A DNA stretch of 64,000 nt from Aestuariirhabdus litorea. Lineage in GTDB: Bacteria; Pseudomonadota; Gammaproteobacteria; Pseudomonadales; Aestuariirhabdaceae. Below, one piece after another: positions 31,440 through 40,775 of the stretch. The stretch covers positions 1,302,001-1,366,000 of the forward strand of contig NZ_QWEZ01000001.1 of the NCBI RefSeq assembly GCF_003864255.1. Direction: 5' to 3'. The position numbers and the translations under genes are program-made. How positions within the stretch are numbered: the first letter of the stretch is position 1; every line of letters begins with the position of its first letter. The notes under the pieces are model-generated. The model was not told the origin of the DNA and did no database searches. It saw only the letters and a program-made list of their open reading frames with translations.

Positions 31440-32075
31440 GTGTTCGAGCTGGTTAAATCCGGCGGCTGGTTGATGCTGCCGATCATGATGTGTTCAATTT
31501 TTGCGGTGGCGGTCTGTGCAGAGCGTTTCTGGACCCTGCGTGAGTCTCGCATTGCACCCAAATACACCCTGGCCCTGGTTTGGAAGTGGATCAAAAGCAA
31601 CCAGCTCGATGCCAAAAAACTGCGCGAGCTAAAGGCCAGCTCTCCCCTTGGAGAGATCCTGGCAGCGGGCTTGAGCAACTCCAAGCACGGTCGAGAAGTG
31701 ATGAAAGAGAGCATCCAGGAGAGTGCCTCCCGGGTGATTCATGAGATGGAGCGCTACCTGACGGCACTGGGGACGGTTGCTGCGGTTGCACCGCTGCTGG
31801 GCCTGTTGGGCACGGTTATCGGCATGATCAAGGTATTCTCGGCCATCATGCTGGAAGGAACCGGCAACACCGGGGTGCTGGCCGGAGGTATTTCTGAAGC
31901 CCTGATCACCACCGCGGCCGGGTTAACCGTTGCCATTCCGGCCGTGATCTTTCACCGCTATTTTGTACGCCGTGTCGAGGAACTGGTCGTAACCATGGAG
32001 CAGGAGGCCACCAAACTGGTTGAAGTGCTGCATGGAGAGCGCGAAGTCGAGACCAAGGGAGCCGCAAAGCGATGA
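31440..32075 (+). CDS. exbB: MotA/TolQ/ExbB proton channel family protein
   Basis: A 211-residue inner-membrane protein with three helices, homologous to ExbB/TolQ. It uses the proton gradient with ExbD to power an outer-membrane process. It has the conserved VAPLLGLLGTVIGMIKVF segment. The frame is open from a GTG at 31413, but GGGGGA at 31427-31432 is spaced for the GTG at 31440, giving MFELVKSGGWLMLPIMM, like PA2983. It overlaps exbD by ATGA. No TonB follows, so the energised partner is unknown. Confidence 0.92.
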   Translation: MFELVKSGGWLMLPIMMCSIFAVAVCAERFWTLRESRIAPKYTLALVWKWIKSNQLDAKKLRELKASSPLGEILAAGLSNSKHGREVMKESIQESASRVIHEMERYLTALGTVAAVAPLLGLLGTVIGMIKVFSAIMLEGTGNTGVLAGGISEALITTAAGLTVAIPAVIFHRYFVRRVEELVVTMEQEATKLVEVLHGEREVETKGAAKR

Positions 32076-32491
32076 TGTTTCGCCGTCAAAAGACGGAGGA
32101 TGTCAGCGTTAACCTGACCCCTCTGATTGACGTTGTCTTTCTGTTGCTGATCTTTTTTATGGTCTCTACCACCTTTACCAAGGAGACTCACCTGAGCATC
32201 GACCTGCCCGAGGCGACCGGCAAGCCAGCCGTCGAAAACAAGCAGCAGGTCGAGATCGTGATCGGCAAGCAGGGTGGCTACGCGGTAAATGGCAAGCCCC
32301 TGGTTAACAGTGAAGCCAAAACACTGATGACCGCCCTGGCCAAGGAGTCCAAGGGCGACAGCTCGTTGCCGCTGGTGATCACCTCCGACGCCAAAACGCC
32401 TTACCAGGCAGTGGTCACGGCGATGGATGCGGCCGGTCAGCTCGGCTTTGTTCACCTGACCATCACCACCATGGAGGCGACGAGGGAGTGA
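32072..32491 (+). CDS. exbD: ExbD/TolR family biopolymer transport protein
   Basis: A 139-residue partner of the ExbB-like channel. It has a short cytosolic tail, one helix with the proton-carrying Asp (LTPLIDVVFLLLIFF) and a periplasmic domain. Two adjacent ATG codons are possible starts. It overlaps exbB (ATGA) and lpxK (GTGA), which ties it to lipid A synthesis in expression if not in function. Confidence 0.93.
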   Translation: MMFRRQKTEDVSVNLTPLIDVVFLLLIFFMVSTTFTKETHLSIDLPEATGKPAVENKQQVEIVIGKQGGYAVNGKPLVNSEAKTLMTALAKESKGDSSLPLVITSDAKTPYQAVVTAMDAAGQLGFVHLTITTMEATRE

Positions 32492-33501
32492 GTTTTGGCG
32501 AGCGCTTGAGCCGCGCCTGGTACAGCGGTCAGCGTTGGCCTCTACTCTTCACCCCCTTGAGCTGGGTGGTGTCTGCGGTAGCCCAACATCGCCGTTCCCG
32601 CTTCCTGGAGCAAGGGCCCCGGTGGCAGCCCCCGGTACCTCTACTGGTGGTGGGCAATATCACCGTTGGCGGTACCGGTAAAACCCCTCTGGTACAGACC
32701 CTGGTTCGTGAGCTGCGCGACTGGGGGTATCGCCCCGGAATCATCAGTCGGGGCTATGGCGGCCAAGGTGGCCACTACCCGCTTCAGGTGACCCCCGAGT
32801 CCGATCCAGCGCTCTGTGGCGATGAGCCGCTCCTGCTGGCACAAACCACCGGCTGTCCGGTATTTGTTGACCCGGACCGCTGTGCAGCGGCCCAGGCCCT
32901 GCTGGCCCATTCCGACATCGACCTGATCATCTCCGATGACGGGCTGCAGCACTACCGCCTCGGCCGGACGATCGAGTGGGCGGTGTTGGATAGTACTCGT
33001 GGACTCGGTAATGGTCGCCTGCTTCCCGCCGGCCCCCTGCGTGAGCCTGCCACCCGCCTTGAGAGCGTGGACCAGGTCATCATCAATGGCGGCGAAGGGG
33101 AGAGCCCGTACCCAAACGGTTACCGTATGCAGCTGGCACCCCAGGCCCTGGTGAACCTGCTTACCGGCCAGCGCTGGTCTCCCGAGGAGATCACCATGGT
33201 GCTTGGGCAGGCTCCTGTCCTGCTGCTGGCGGGGATCGGCAACCCCCAACGCTTTTTTGAAACCATGGCTGGGCTGGGTGTTACTGGGGAGACCCGTGAG
33301 TTTCCCGATCACCATGCTTATAGGGCCGCCGATATCGCGTATAATGGCCCGGTTATTATGACGGAGAAGGATGCGGTCAAGTGCCGCCACCTTGCTGCCC
33401 CCAACCACTGGTACCTGCAGGTGGGAGCTTCGCTCCCACAGGAGCTTCTCGATCAGCTCAGGCAGCGTCTGTCGACTTTACGAGGAAAAACACATGGATA
33501 A
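32488..33501 (+). CDS. lpxK: Tetraacyldisaccharide 4'-kinase LpxK
   Basis: A 337-residue membrane-associated kinase that phosphorylates the 4' position of the lipid A disaccharide. It has the P-loop [13 protein letters not shown] and the catalytic Asp pair in [12 protein letters not shown]. The N-terminal amphipathic helix typical of LpxK is present ([21 protein letters not shown]). The GTG start overlaps the exbD stop, and the end overlaps the Trm112-type gene by eight bases. Confidence 0.96.
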   Translation: MSFGERLSRAWYSGQRWPLLFTPLSWVVSAVAQHRRSRFLEQGPRWQPPVPLLVVGNITVGGTGKTPLVQTLVRELRDWGYRPGIISRGYGGQGGHYPLQVTPESDPALCGDEPLLLAQTTGCPVFVDPDRCAAAQALLAHSDIDLIISDDGLQHYRLGRTIEWAVLDSTRGLGNGRLLPAGPLREPATRLESVDQVIINGGEGESPYPNGYRMQLAPQALVNLLTGQRWSPEEITMVLGQAPVLLLAGIGNPQRFFETMAGLGVTGETREFPDHHAYRAADIAYNGPVIMTEKDAVKCRHLAAPNHWYLQVGASLPQELLDQLRQRLSTLRGKTHG

Positions 33502-33676
33502 GAAGTTGCTCGAAATTCTGGCTTGCCCGCTCTGTAAAAGCGACCTCAAATACGACAAGCAGAAGCAGGAGCTGATCTGTAAGAACGATGCACTGGCGTT
33601 CCCGGTACGCGATGGCATTCCCGTGATGCTTGAAAACGAAGCCCGTACCCTGAGCAGTGAAGAGCGCCTGGGATGA
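33494..33676 (+). CDS. Trm112-family zinc-ribbon protein (UPF0434/YcaR)
   Basis: A 60-residue protein that starts at the ATG at 33494 inside the end of lpxK. It has CPLCKSDL near the N-terminus and a second half ending [18 protein letters not shown], the YcaR/Trm112 pattern. The second cysteine pair seen in some members is reduced to one Cys (LICKND). Its position between lpxK and kdsB is conserved across gammaproteobacteria. The molecular role in bacteria is not established. Confidence 0.93.
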   Translation: MDKKLLEILACPLCKSDLKYDKQKQELICKNDALAFPVRDGIPVMLENEARTLSSEERLG

Positions 33677-34434
33677 GTTTCAGCGTTATTATCCCGGCCC
33701 GTTACGCCTCCAACCGTCTGCCCGGAAAGCCACTGGCGGATATCGCCGGCCAGACGATGATCGAGCGGGTGTACCGACAGGCGATCCAGAGCTCCGCAGA
33801 CCGTGTCATTATCGCCACGGACCACCCCGACATTGAAGCGGCAGCCCATGGGTTTGGCGCCGAGGTAGTGATGACCTCGAGTGATCACCCCTCGGGAACG
33901 GACCGCCTGCAGCAGGTGGCGGCAACCCTGGGGTTCGGTGATGACCAGATCGTGGTCAACGTGCAGGGGGATGAGCCCCTGATCCCCCCCTCTCTGATTG
34001 ACCAGGTGGCCGACAACCTGGCCAATGACCCTGAGGCCTCGGTGGCCACCCTCTGTGAGCCGATCCGCGAAGCCAGCGAACTGTTCAACCCCAATGCTGT
34101 CAAGGTGGTGATGGATGCGCGCTCTCACGCGATCTACTTCAGTCGTGCGGCGCTCCCCTGGGCCCGTGATGCATTTGCTCTTTGTACCCAGACTCTGCCC
34201 GAAACAGTGCCCTTTAATCGCCATATTGGTATCTACGCGTACCGGGTAGGTCTGCTGAATCGCTTTGTACACTGGGGACCCAGCCCGCTGGAATCCATCG
34301 AGTGTCTTGAGCAGCTCAGGGTTCTCTACCATGGGGATCGAATCCATGTTGAGCAGGCGTGTGAAACGCCGCCAGCCGGTATCGACACGCCGGAAGACCT
34401 GGAGCGTGTTCGAAGACTCTTGAGCGGACACTAG
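33673..34434 (+). CDS. kdsB: 3-deoxy-manno-octulosonate cytidylyltransferase KdsB
   Basis: A 253-residue enzyme that makes CMP-KDO for the lipopolysaccharide inner core. It has the nucleotidyltransferase opening [17 protein letters not shown], the [12 protein letters not shown] metal/CTP motif and the [12 protein letters not shown] segment. It overlaps the preceding gene by ATGA and is followed two bases later by ptpA. Confidence 0.97.
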   Translation: MSFSVIIPARYASNRLPGKPLADIAGQTMIERVYRQAIQSSADRVIIATDHPDIEAAAHGFGAEVVMTSSDHPSGTDRLQQVAATLGFGDDQIVVNVQGDEPLIPPSLIDQVADNLANDPEASVATLCEPIREASELFNPNAVKVVMDARSHAIYFSRAALPWARDAFALCTQTLPETVPFNRHIGIYAYRVGLLNRFVHWGPSPLESIECLEQLRVLYHGDRIHVEQACETPPAGIDTPEDLERVRRLLSGH

Positions 34435-34436
34435 CC

Positions 34437-34904
34437 ATGGTCCGCATCCTTTTCGTCTGCCTGGGGAATATCTGTCGCTCGCCGACCGCCCATGGGGTGT
34501 TCCAGGGCCTGGTAGATAAACATGGTCTGGGTGACCGTTTTGAGGTCGAGTCGGCCGGTACCAGCGCCTACCACGTTGGGAACTCACCCGATCATCGCTC
34601 CACCGCGGCAGCGGCCGCTCGCGGCTACGACCTGAGTGAGCTCCGGGCACAGCAGGTCGTGGAAGCGGACTTTTCCCATTACGACCTGGTACTGGCGATG
34701 GATGGAGAAAATTTACGCAACCTCACTCGACTGTGCCCCCCCCAACATCTTCACAAGGTGCAGTTGTTTCTCGATTACGGCTCAAAGGGCGTTAAAGAGG
34801 TTCCAGATCCCTACTATGGCGGAACCAATGGCTTCAACGAGGTGCTTGACCTGGTTGAGGATGCAGCCCGGGGCCTGTTTGAGCAACTACGAAGCACGCA
34901 ATGA
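34437..34904 (+). CDS. Low-molecular-weight protein tyrosine phosphatase
   Basis: A 155-residue cytosolic phosphatase. The phosphate loop is C8-LGNIC-R14-S15 and the general acid Asp is in VPDPYYGG. Related enzymes (Wzb/PtpA) act on capsule tyrosine kinases, but no kinase or export locus is near. It lies between kdsB and murB and overlaps murB by ATGA, an arrangement shared with Pseudomonas (PA2978). Substrate unknown. Confidence 0.93.
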   Translation: MVRILFVCLGNICRSPTAHGVFQGLVDKHGLGDRFEVESAGTSAYHVGNSPDHRSTAAAAARGYDLSELRAQQVVEADFSHYDLVLAMDGENLRNLTRLCPPQHLHKVQLFLDYGSKGVKEVPDPYYGGTNGFNEVLDLVEDAARGLFEQLRSTQ

Positions 34905-35929
34905 TTGAGCATCAGGTAGACCTCACCACCTTCAACAGCCTTCGCCTCACCTCGACTGCCAGCCACTACTGCAGGGCCGGTAGCAATGATGCACTGCGCG
35001 AAGCCGCCCGTTTTGCTCGCGGACGTGGGCTGCCGCTGATACTGCTGGGCCAGGGCAGCAATATGGTTCTCCCCACCCAGCTCGACGCCCTGGTGGTACA
35101 GGTGGCCCTCGAGGGGGTCCAGGTCACCCCTACCAGCCGAGGGGCTGAGATAACCGCGGCGGCGGGGGAGGGGTGGGATCGGCTGGTAGCGCGTACCGTG
35201 GATCTCAACCTGTGGGGGCTGGAAAACCTTTCTCTCATTCCAGGTACCGTGGGGGCGGCACCGATCCAGAATATTGGCGCCTACGGGGTGGAGATCAAAG
35301 ACAGGCTGAAGCAGCTAAGGGTGCTCGATCTGGCCAGCGGGGAGATCGAGACGCTAGGGGTTGATGACTGCCTCTTCGGCTACCGCGACAGTATCTTTAA
35401 ACAGGCTTACCGGGGTCGCTTTGCGGTTATTGATTGCACCTTCAGCCTCACCTCTCAAGCGTCTCCGCAACTTGAGTACGGCGCGCTGTCCAGCCTGCAA
35501 ACGGTAGCGGATCTCAGCCCGCTGCAGGTGCGGGAGTCGGTGTGCCAACTGCGCCGGGAAAAGCTGCCCGACCCTGCAGTTGTGCCCAATGCCGGCAGTT
35601 TTTTCAAGAACCCGGTACTGCCTGAACCCAAAGCCCTTGAGTTGGAGGCAAAGTTTCCCGACCTGGTAAGCTTTCGCCTGGACGGCGCGCGTAAGCTGGC
35701 CGCCGGCTGGATGATCGAGAAAGCTGGCTTCAAGGGCTGCCAGCGAGGCGCGGTCGGAGTGTATCCCAAGCAGGCCCTGGTTCTGACCAGCGACGGCACC
35801 GCCGATGCGGACCAGCTTTCCCTGTTGGTGAACGAGATCCAACAGAAGGTCGACCAGCTGTTTGGAGTCCGCCTGGAGGTTGAACCCCAGTGGTACAACG
35901 AAGATGGCTCGCTGAGGCAGGGGTTTTGA
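34901..35929 (+). CDS. murB: UDP-N-acetylenolpyruvoylglucosamine reductase MurB
   Basis: A 342-residue FAD enzyme that reduces enolpyruvyl-UDP-GlcNAc to UDP-MurNAc. It has the FAD-binding LGQGSNMVL and IPGTVGAAPIQNIGAYG, the catalytic Ser in NAGSFFKNP and a C-terminal Glu in LEVEPQW. The extra insert of type I (E. coli-like) MurB is present, consistent with the length. Last gene of the exbB-murB run. Confidence 0.97.
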   Translation: MIEHQVDLTTFNSLRLTSTASHYCRAGSNDALREAARFARGRGLPLILLGQGSNMVLPTQLDALVVQVALEGVQVTPTSRGAEITAAAGEGWDRLVARTVDLNLWGLENLSLIPGTVGAAPIQNIGAYGVEIKDRLKQLRVLDLASGEIETLGVDDCLFGYRDSIFKQAYRGRFAVIDCTFSLTSQASPQLEYGALSSLQTVADLSPLQVRESVCQLRREKLPDPAVVPNAGSFFKNPVLPEPKALELEAKFPDLVSFRLDGARKLAAGWMIEKAGFKGCQRGAVGVYPKQALVLTSDGTADADQLSLLVNEIQQKVDQLFGVRLEVEPQWYNEDGSLRQGF

Positions 35930-35987
35930 CAGCCTGCCACGCTCGTCGCACAATCAACCCTCAACCTAGAAGGATCCCCTTGTTGCG

Positions 35988-36656
35988 ATGACCACGTTTG
36001 CGTTCGATGTTTACGGTACCCTGATCGACACCTCCGGAGTGACCCGGCAACTGGCCCTCTACCTGGATGAGGAGGCGGTCGCCTTTTCAACCCTGTGGCG
36101 GGAAAAGCAGCTGGAGTACTCCTTCCGTCGAGGGCTGATGGAGGATTACAACACCTTTAGCGGTTGTACTGAGGACGCCTTCGATTACTGCTGTGAGCGC
36201 TTCGCCCTCGAGCTCAGCGAAGAGCAACGCCATGAGCTGCTTGCCGGCTACCAGACCCTGCCTGCCTTTGAGGACGCGGCCCCCTCGTTGCAGTTGCTAC
36301 GCACAATGGAGCTGCCGCTGTGGGCCTTTTCCAACGGCACGGAAGAGGCTGTGACACGGGTTCTGGACAACGCTGGTCTGGGTGCCTTCTTCAAGGGAGT
36401 GGTCAGCGTCGATGATGTTAAAACCTTCAAACCCTCCCCCAAAGTCTACCGTCACTTTTGCCAGCGCAGTGGTAGCAGGGCAGCCGACTGCTGGCTGGTC
36501 TCCGCCAACCCGTTTGACATCATTGGAGCCATCCGCCAGGGCATGAAAGGAGCCTGGATCCAGCGCGATCCCGACACAGTGTTTGACCACTTCGGGGTGG
36601 AGCCCACGCTCAGGCTTTCAAGCCTCTCCCAACTGCCCCAAACCCTCGAGCTCTGA
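35988..36656 (+). CDS. Haloacid dehalogenase type II-like hydrolase
   Basis: A 222-residue HAD enzyme. The nucleophile is D7 (FAFDVYGTLID), motif II is FSNGTEEAV, the motif III Lys is in FKPSPKVYRHF, and motif IV reads SANPFDIIGAIRQGMKGAWIQR. This pattern, with SANPFD, matches L-2-haloacid dehalogenases (type II). Actual dehalogenase activity cannot be read from sequence; many homologues are general phosphatases. Shine-Dalgarno AAGGATCC precedes the ATG. It stands alone, converging with the ABC transporter genes 15 bp away. Confidence 0.88.
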   Translation: MTTFAFDVYGTLIDTSGVTRQLALYLDEEAVAFSTLWREKQLEYSFRRGLMEDYNTFSGCTEDAFDYCCERFALELSEEQRHELLAGYQTLPAFEDAAPSLQLLRTMELPLWAFSNGTEEAVTRVLDNAGLGAFFKGVVSVDDVKTFKPSPKVYRHFCQRSGSRAADCWLVSANPFDIIGAIRQGMKGAWIQRDPDTVFDHFGVEPTLRLSSLSQLPQTLEL

Positions 36657-36671
36657 CGCTGGCCCTTCTTG

Positions 36672-37529
36672 TTAGCCTCTGGCGGGGCGTTGGACAAAAA
36701 CCGAGGCCATGGCCAGGGCACCCGAAAACAGCATCAGCAGCGTTGATACTGCATTGATCACCGGTGTGGAGCCCTCTCGCAAACGGTCAAACATGGCGAT
36801 CGTCAACGGGGCATCAGAACCGACCAGCATCAGGGTGGTATTGAAGTTCTCAAAGGACATCAGGAAGCTGACGATGGCGGCACCCACCAGCGCTGGCCGC
36901 AGGTAGGGAAGGGTGATGGTACGGATCGCCGTCCATCGACTGGCCCCCAGGTTGAGCGCTGCCTCCTCCAGGCTTTGGTCAAATTTGCGCAAGCGTGCAG
37001 AGATAACCAGCGTGCAGATGGTGGTAATAAAGGCAAACTGTCCCAAAACGACCAGCGGCAGGCCGGGCCGCAGCCCTTCTATATCAAACCCCCACCAGGC
37101 TTCAATGTGGTTGGCCAGGCTACTGCCAAAAATAAGAATGGACACGCCCAGAATAACCCCGGGGATCACCAGTGGAACCAGCATCATCAGGTAGAGCAGG
37201 TTTTTACCAGCAAACTCTTCACGCTCAAACAGGAACGCGTTGCAGAGTGAGACCACCACACTGAGGACAGTGGTGGCTGCGGCCACTACAACACTGGTCC
37301 ATACGGATTCCAATAGTTCACTATCGTGGAAGATCCCCAGGCGAGGCTCCCGCGTACCCAGGTACCAATCGAGGGTAAAGCCTTTCCACGGCAGGGAAGG
37401 GAACAGGCTGTCGTTGAAGGAGAAAAGAATAACAATGGTCAGCGGCAGTAACAGGTAGATGAAAAAGGCTACCACATAGAAGCGATAGGTGAGCTGAAAC
37501 AGGCGGCTGCTGGGAATCGATGGAATCAT
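36672..37529 (-). CDS. Polyamine-type ABC transporter permease (PotC-like)
   Basis: A 285-residue inner-membrane permease with six predicted helices and the EAA motif EEAALNLGASRWTAIRTITLPYLRP. By order and sequence it is the second permease of a spermidine/putrescine-type importer. Last gene of a four-gene minus-strand operon (binding protein, ATPase, two permeases), 7 bp after the first permease gene. Confidence 0.92.
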   Translation of the reverse strand: MIPSIPSSRLFQLTYRFYVVAFFIYLLLPLTIVILFSFNDSLFPSLPWKGFTLDWYLGTREPRLGIFHDSELLESVWTSVVVAAATTVLSVVVSLCNAFLFEREEFAGKNLLYLMMLVPLVIPGVILGVSILIFGSSLANHIEAWWGFDIEGLRPGLPLVVLGQFAFITTICTLVISARLRKFDQSLEEAALNLGASRWTAIRTITLPYLRPALVGAAIVSFLMSFENFNTTLMLVGSDAPLTIAMFDRLREGSTPVINAVSTLLMLFSGALAMASVFVQRPARG

Positions 37530-37536
37530 AGCGCGA

Positions 37537-38397
37537 TCAGCTCATGACTTTGCGGAAGGACTGACCGCTGAGTAAGAGTCCGGCCCAGACGATGAGCGAG
37601 GAAAGCAGCAACAAGAGTATGCCCAGCGCCGCTCCCTGCTCCCAGTTAAAGCGGGTAATAAATTGAGTGTAGATCTGCTCGGTAAACCATAGGCTACTCT
37701 TGCCACCCAACAGCACCGGGGTCAGGTAATTACCCAGAGACAACATAAATACCACTATGCAGCCGCTGGTAATGCCGGGGGCGGCATGAGGGATAATCAC
37801 CTCTCGTAACACGTTCCAATGGTTTCCTCCCAGATCGTAACCCGCCTCGACCAGGCTGTCATCCAGACTGCCGAGGGTAGTCACCAATGGCACCACCATA
37901 AACAGCATCGACCCATAGACAAGACCGATCATGATCGCTACATCGTTGTAAAGCATCTCCAGGGGCTGCGAGGTGATTCCTATCCACAGTAACCCCTGGC
38001 TGATGATCCCTGACTCGCGCAGCAGGATCATCCAACCATAGGTTCTCACCAACTCACTGACCCAGAAAGGGATCAGGCACAGGAGAAACAGAAGGTGCTG
38101 GCTCCGCCCCCTCGCCATTTTCGCTATGTAGTAGGCCACGGGAAAGGCGATCAACAGTGTAATCCCTGTGGCCAGGAGGCTCATGAGAGCAGTTCGTATG
38201 AAGGTGTTGATGTACAAGGGTTCCGTAAAAAACTCCAGATAATGACTCATGCTTAGCTGATATTGGCGAGCCGCGACCCGTTCCTGTAGCGAAATGAGCA
38301 ACATGTCGAGGTGCGGAATAAGGATCAACAGCACCAGCCACAGCAACAGTGGCGTCATCAGCAGGAATAACCCCAGCGAGCGCTCAGGTCTGGCCAT
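37537..38397 (-). CDS. Polyamine-type ABC transporter permease (PotB-like)
   Basis: First permease of the importer, 286 residues from the ATG at 38397 (MARPERSLGLFLLMTPLLLW); an alternative ATG at 38409 would add four residues. Six helices are predicted, with the EAA motif VEAGYDLGGNHWNVLREVIIPHAAPG. It overlaps the ATPase gene by 14 bases. The binding-protein family suggests a polyamine or similar small cationic substrate. Confidence 0.92.
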   Translation of the reverse strand: MARPERSLGLFLLMTPLLLWLVLLILIPHLDMLLISLQERVAARQYQLSMSHYLEFFTEPLYINTFIRTALMSLLATGITLLIAFPVAYYIAKMARGRSQHLLFLLCLIPFWVSELVRTYGWMILLRESGIISQGLLWIGITSQPLEMLYNDVAIMIGLVYGSMLFMVVPLVTTLGSLDDSLVEAGYDLGGNHWNVLREVIIPHAAPGITSGCIVVFMLSLGNYLTPVLLGGKSSLWFTEQIYTQFITRFNWEQGAALGILLLLLSSLIVWAGLLLSGQSFRKVMS

Positions 38398-39490
38398 GGG
38401 TAGCTCCATCTAATGGAAAGATGAGCATGTCTTTCTTCATCCAGCCGATACGGATTGCCTGGCCTATTGCCAGCGAACGCTCTCCGCCCTGAAGATAGGC
38501 TAGGCTGATAGTCTCTTTTAAGGCCGGATGGGTAACCAGCAGCTGGCTTCGGGCGCCATCAAAGATCAGGCTTTCAACACGCACCTCCAGCTGGTTGTCA
38601 CAGGAGGTACCAGGCTCCAGCACCGAGATAAACTCGGGGCGTATAAAGAGGCTTACGGTCTCGCCCGAAACAAGCTCACGGGGGACACCACAGAGTTGGC
38701 CAACCGGCGTTTCAATCGAGGTGTGGCTGGCTGCAGAGGCGGAAACGACGCCCTCCAGCCGGTTTGTATCACCAACAAAGGAGGCTACAAAAGGGGTTTG
38801 AGGCCGGTGATAGAGCTCTTCCGGTGGCGCAATCTGTTCGAACTCGCCAGCATTCATCACCGCAACCCGGTCCGACATTACCAGTGCCTCAGACTGGTCG
38901 TGGGTGATATAGACAAAGGTGGTGCCGAACTGAGCCTGCACCCGTTTCAGCTCAAGCTTCATCTGCTCCCTTAACTTGAGGTCCAGCGCACCCAGGGGCT
39001 CATCCAGCAACAGCAGATCGGGCTCCAGTACCAGGCAACGCGCTATGGCAACCCGCTGCTTTTGCCCACCCGACAGCTGGGAGATGGTTTTCTCACCGGA
39101 ACCGGCCAGCTCAATACGCTCCAACACCTGAGCAACTTTCGCACGAATGGTCGATGCCGATTCATTGCGCCGGCGCAGCCCGTAGCCGATGTTATCTGCG
39201 ACGTTCATGTTGGGGAAAAGCGCCAGGTGTTGAAACACCATATTCACCGGCCTGTGGTTGGGGGGGGCCTGGGTTACCGAGCGTCCGCGGATGAGGATAT
39301 CGCCATTGTCCGGGCTCTCAAAACCCGCCAACATTCGAAGCAATGTGGTCTTGCCACAGCCAGAGGGCCCCAGGATTGAAAAAAAGGAGCCTTTTTCGAT
39401 GGTAAAGGAGAGGTTCTTAACCGCTTCAAAGTCGCCAAAGCGCTTGCTCAGGGATCGACACTCAAGATCGGGGATATCGGATTGATGCAA
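38384..39490 (-). CDS. Polyamine-type ABC transporter ATPase (PotA-like)
   Basis: ATPase subunit with Walker A GPSGCGKTT, signature LSGGQKQRVAIARCL, Walker B LLLLDEPLGALD and a C-terminal TOBE-like regulatory domain. The frame opens at a GTG at 39535, but that codon touches AGGAGG directly and lies in a hairpin. The TTG at 39490, with AAGGCGG at good spacing, gives MHQSDIPDLECRSLSKRF, a normal family N-terminus and 368 residues. The real start should be tested. Confidence 0.9.
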   Translation of the reverse strand: MHQSDIPDLECRSLSKRFGDFEAVKNLSFTIEKGSFFSILGPSGCGKTTLLRMLAGFESPDNGDILIRGRSVTQAPPNHRPVNMVFQHLALFPNMNVADNIGYGLRRRNESASTIRAKVAQVLERIELAGSGEKTISQLSGGQKQRVAIARCLVLEPDLLLLDEPLGALDLKLREQMKLELKRVQAQFGTTFVYITHDQSEALVMSDRVAVMNAGEFEQIAPPEELYHRPQTPFVASFVGDTNRLEGVVSASAASHTSIETPVGQLCGVPRELVSGETVSLFIRPEFISVLEPGTSCDNQLEVRVESLIFDGARSQLLVTHPALKETISLAYLQGGERSLAIGQAIRIGWMKKDMLIFPLDGATHGQT

Positions 39491-39521
39491 GGTTGCCGCC
39501 TTGTCTAAAGGGCCAGGGGTA

Positions 39522-39543
39522 GGCAGGAGGCGCACCTCCTGCC
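39522..39543 (-). promoter_or_regulatory. Intercistronic stem-loop between binding-protein and ATPase genes
   Basis: GGCAGGAGG (39522-39530), loop CGCA, CCTCCTGCC (39535-39543): a perfect 9 bp stem ten bases after the binding-protein stop on the minus strand. It is not followed by a T run. It contains an AGGAGG on the transcribed strand. Such hairpins after binding-protein genes usually protect the upstream message and lower expression of the membrane components. Confidence 0.75.
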
Positions 39544-39553
39544 GCTAAGGTCA

Positions 39554-40627
39554 CTATTGGGCTGCCTTGATGCGGTCCAGGGTTTTACCCTCCATCTCTT
39601 CAAGGCCGGGGGGGACGGGCGGGTACCATTTAATGTTGTCGATATCCGCCTTGGAGAAACTCTCCTGGAACTGGGCTTTGAGCTTGGCAGTGACAAACTC
39701 ATCTCCGCCATTGGAGGCAGTAAAGTTACCCGCCGATTCAGTAATCTTGGCTGCGATCTCTGGCCGCATAACGAAGTTTATCCACTTGTAGGCGGCATCC
39801 TCGGCTTTGCTCTTGCGGGGGATGGCGAAGGTATCGATCCACCCCAGCGCACCGGACTTGGGGGCCACGAAGGTGACATCAGCGATCTCGTTATTGAGTT
39901 TCCAGCCACCAGCGTCCCACGCCATCGCCGCTACCACTTCGTTGGAACGCACCAGGTTCATCAACGCATCACCGCCGCTCCAGTAGGCTTTCACATTGCC
40001 TTTACAGGCAACCAGCTGTTTCTCAACCTTATCCAGGATCTGCTGGTAGGCCGCTTTATCGTTGTAGGCCGCAAAGGGATCCTCTCCCATGGCGTAGGCA
40101 AAGCCGATCAGGGTAGGGCGCTTCAGTCGATAGGATACCCGGCCAGCAATGGCAGGGTCACAAAGGTCCGTGTAATCTTCGACCATTGTGGCCTGCTTGC
40201 GGTTCACGACAAGGCCGCTGGTTCCCCAAACATGAGGGATACCATATACCTGACCGTCATAGGTTGTGCTCTTCTTGGTGGCATCAAGCATGGAGGGAAT
40301 AATTTGTGCCGCATCGATCCGGTTCAGGTCGATGGGCTTGTAGATATTGAAGTCTGCCTGGGCGCTGCTGATACGGTCCTGGCTGGGTTGTGCCAGATCA
40401 AAACCCGAACCGCCGGTAGCACGCAGCTTGGAGATCATATCCTCGTTGTTGGATTTGGTGACTTCGACCTCGATACCCGTCTCCTTGGTAAAGGCCTCAA
40501 TCACCTCCTGAGGGGCATATCCACCCCAGGTCAGCAGACGCAAGGTTTCGGCCTGCGCCATGGTTGCCGATACCAGCAGTGTCGTGGCCAGTGCGCCTAT
40601 AAATCCCTTTTTAACACGCTTGTTCAT
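39554..40627 (-). CDS. Periplasmic polyamine-type substrate-binding protein (PotD/PotF-like)
   Basis: A 357-residue extracellular binding protein. The signal peptide spans about residues 1-26 (MNKRVKKGFIGALATTLLVSATMAQA). The mature protein opens LRLLTWGGYAPQEVIEAFTKETGIEVEV, the family signature, and has VYGIPHVWGTSGLVVN. The frame is open 22 codons farther upstream, but only the ATG at 40627 gives a proper signal peptide. Substrate is inferred from family; spermidine, putrescine and related amines are all possible. Confidence 0.92.
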   Translation of the reverse strand: MNKRVKKGFIGALATTLLVSATMAQAETLRLLTWGGYAPQEVIEAFTKETGIEVEVTKSNNEDMISKLRATGGSGFDLAQPSQDRISSAQADFNIYKPIDLNRIDAAQIIPSMLDATKKSTTYDGQVYGIPHVWGTSGLVVNRKQATMVEDYTDLCDPAIAGRVSYRLKRPTLIGFAYAMGEDPFAAYNDKAAYQQILDKVEKQLVACKGNVKAYWSGGDALMNLVRSNEVVAAMAWDAGGWKLNNEIADVTFVAPKSGALGWIDTFAIPRKSKAEDAAYKWINFVMRPEIAAKITESAGNFTASNGGDEFVTAKLKAQFQESFSKADIDNIKWYPPVPPGLEEMEGKTLDRIKAAQ

Positions 40628-40775
40628 TGTTTCTACCCCAATTATGTTGCGTTGCGAATTCCTATGTATAGGTGAGAGGAGAATATCTGGCAACTATGAC
40701 AGGACAATGACGCACAACCCGGGTTATAGAAAAAGAGGAGGCGCTGTATTAATCCATGAGGTGGGATCTATGGCC

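Noticed and set aside
33478-34650. 390-codon minus-strand frame over Trm112, kdsB and ptpA
   Set aside because: Crosses three overlapping, clearly coding plus-strand genes.
39557-40675. 372-codon frame antisense to the polyamine-type binding-protein gene
   Set aside because: Complement of a well-supported gene with signal peptide; the antisense product has no motif.
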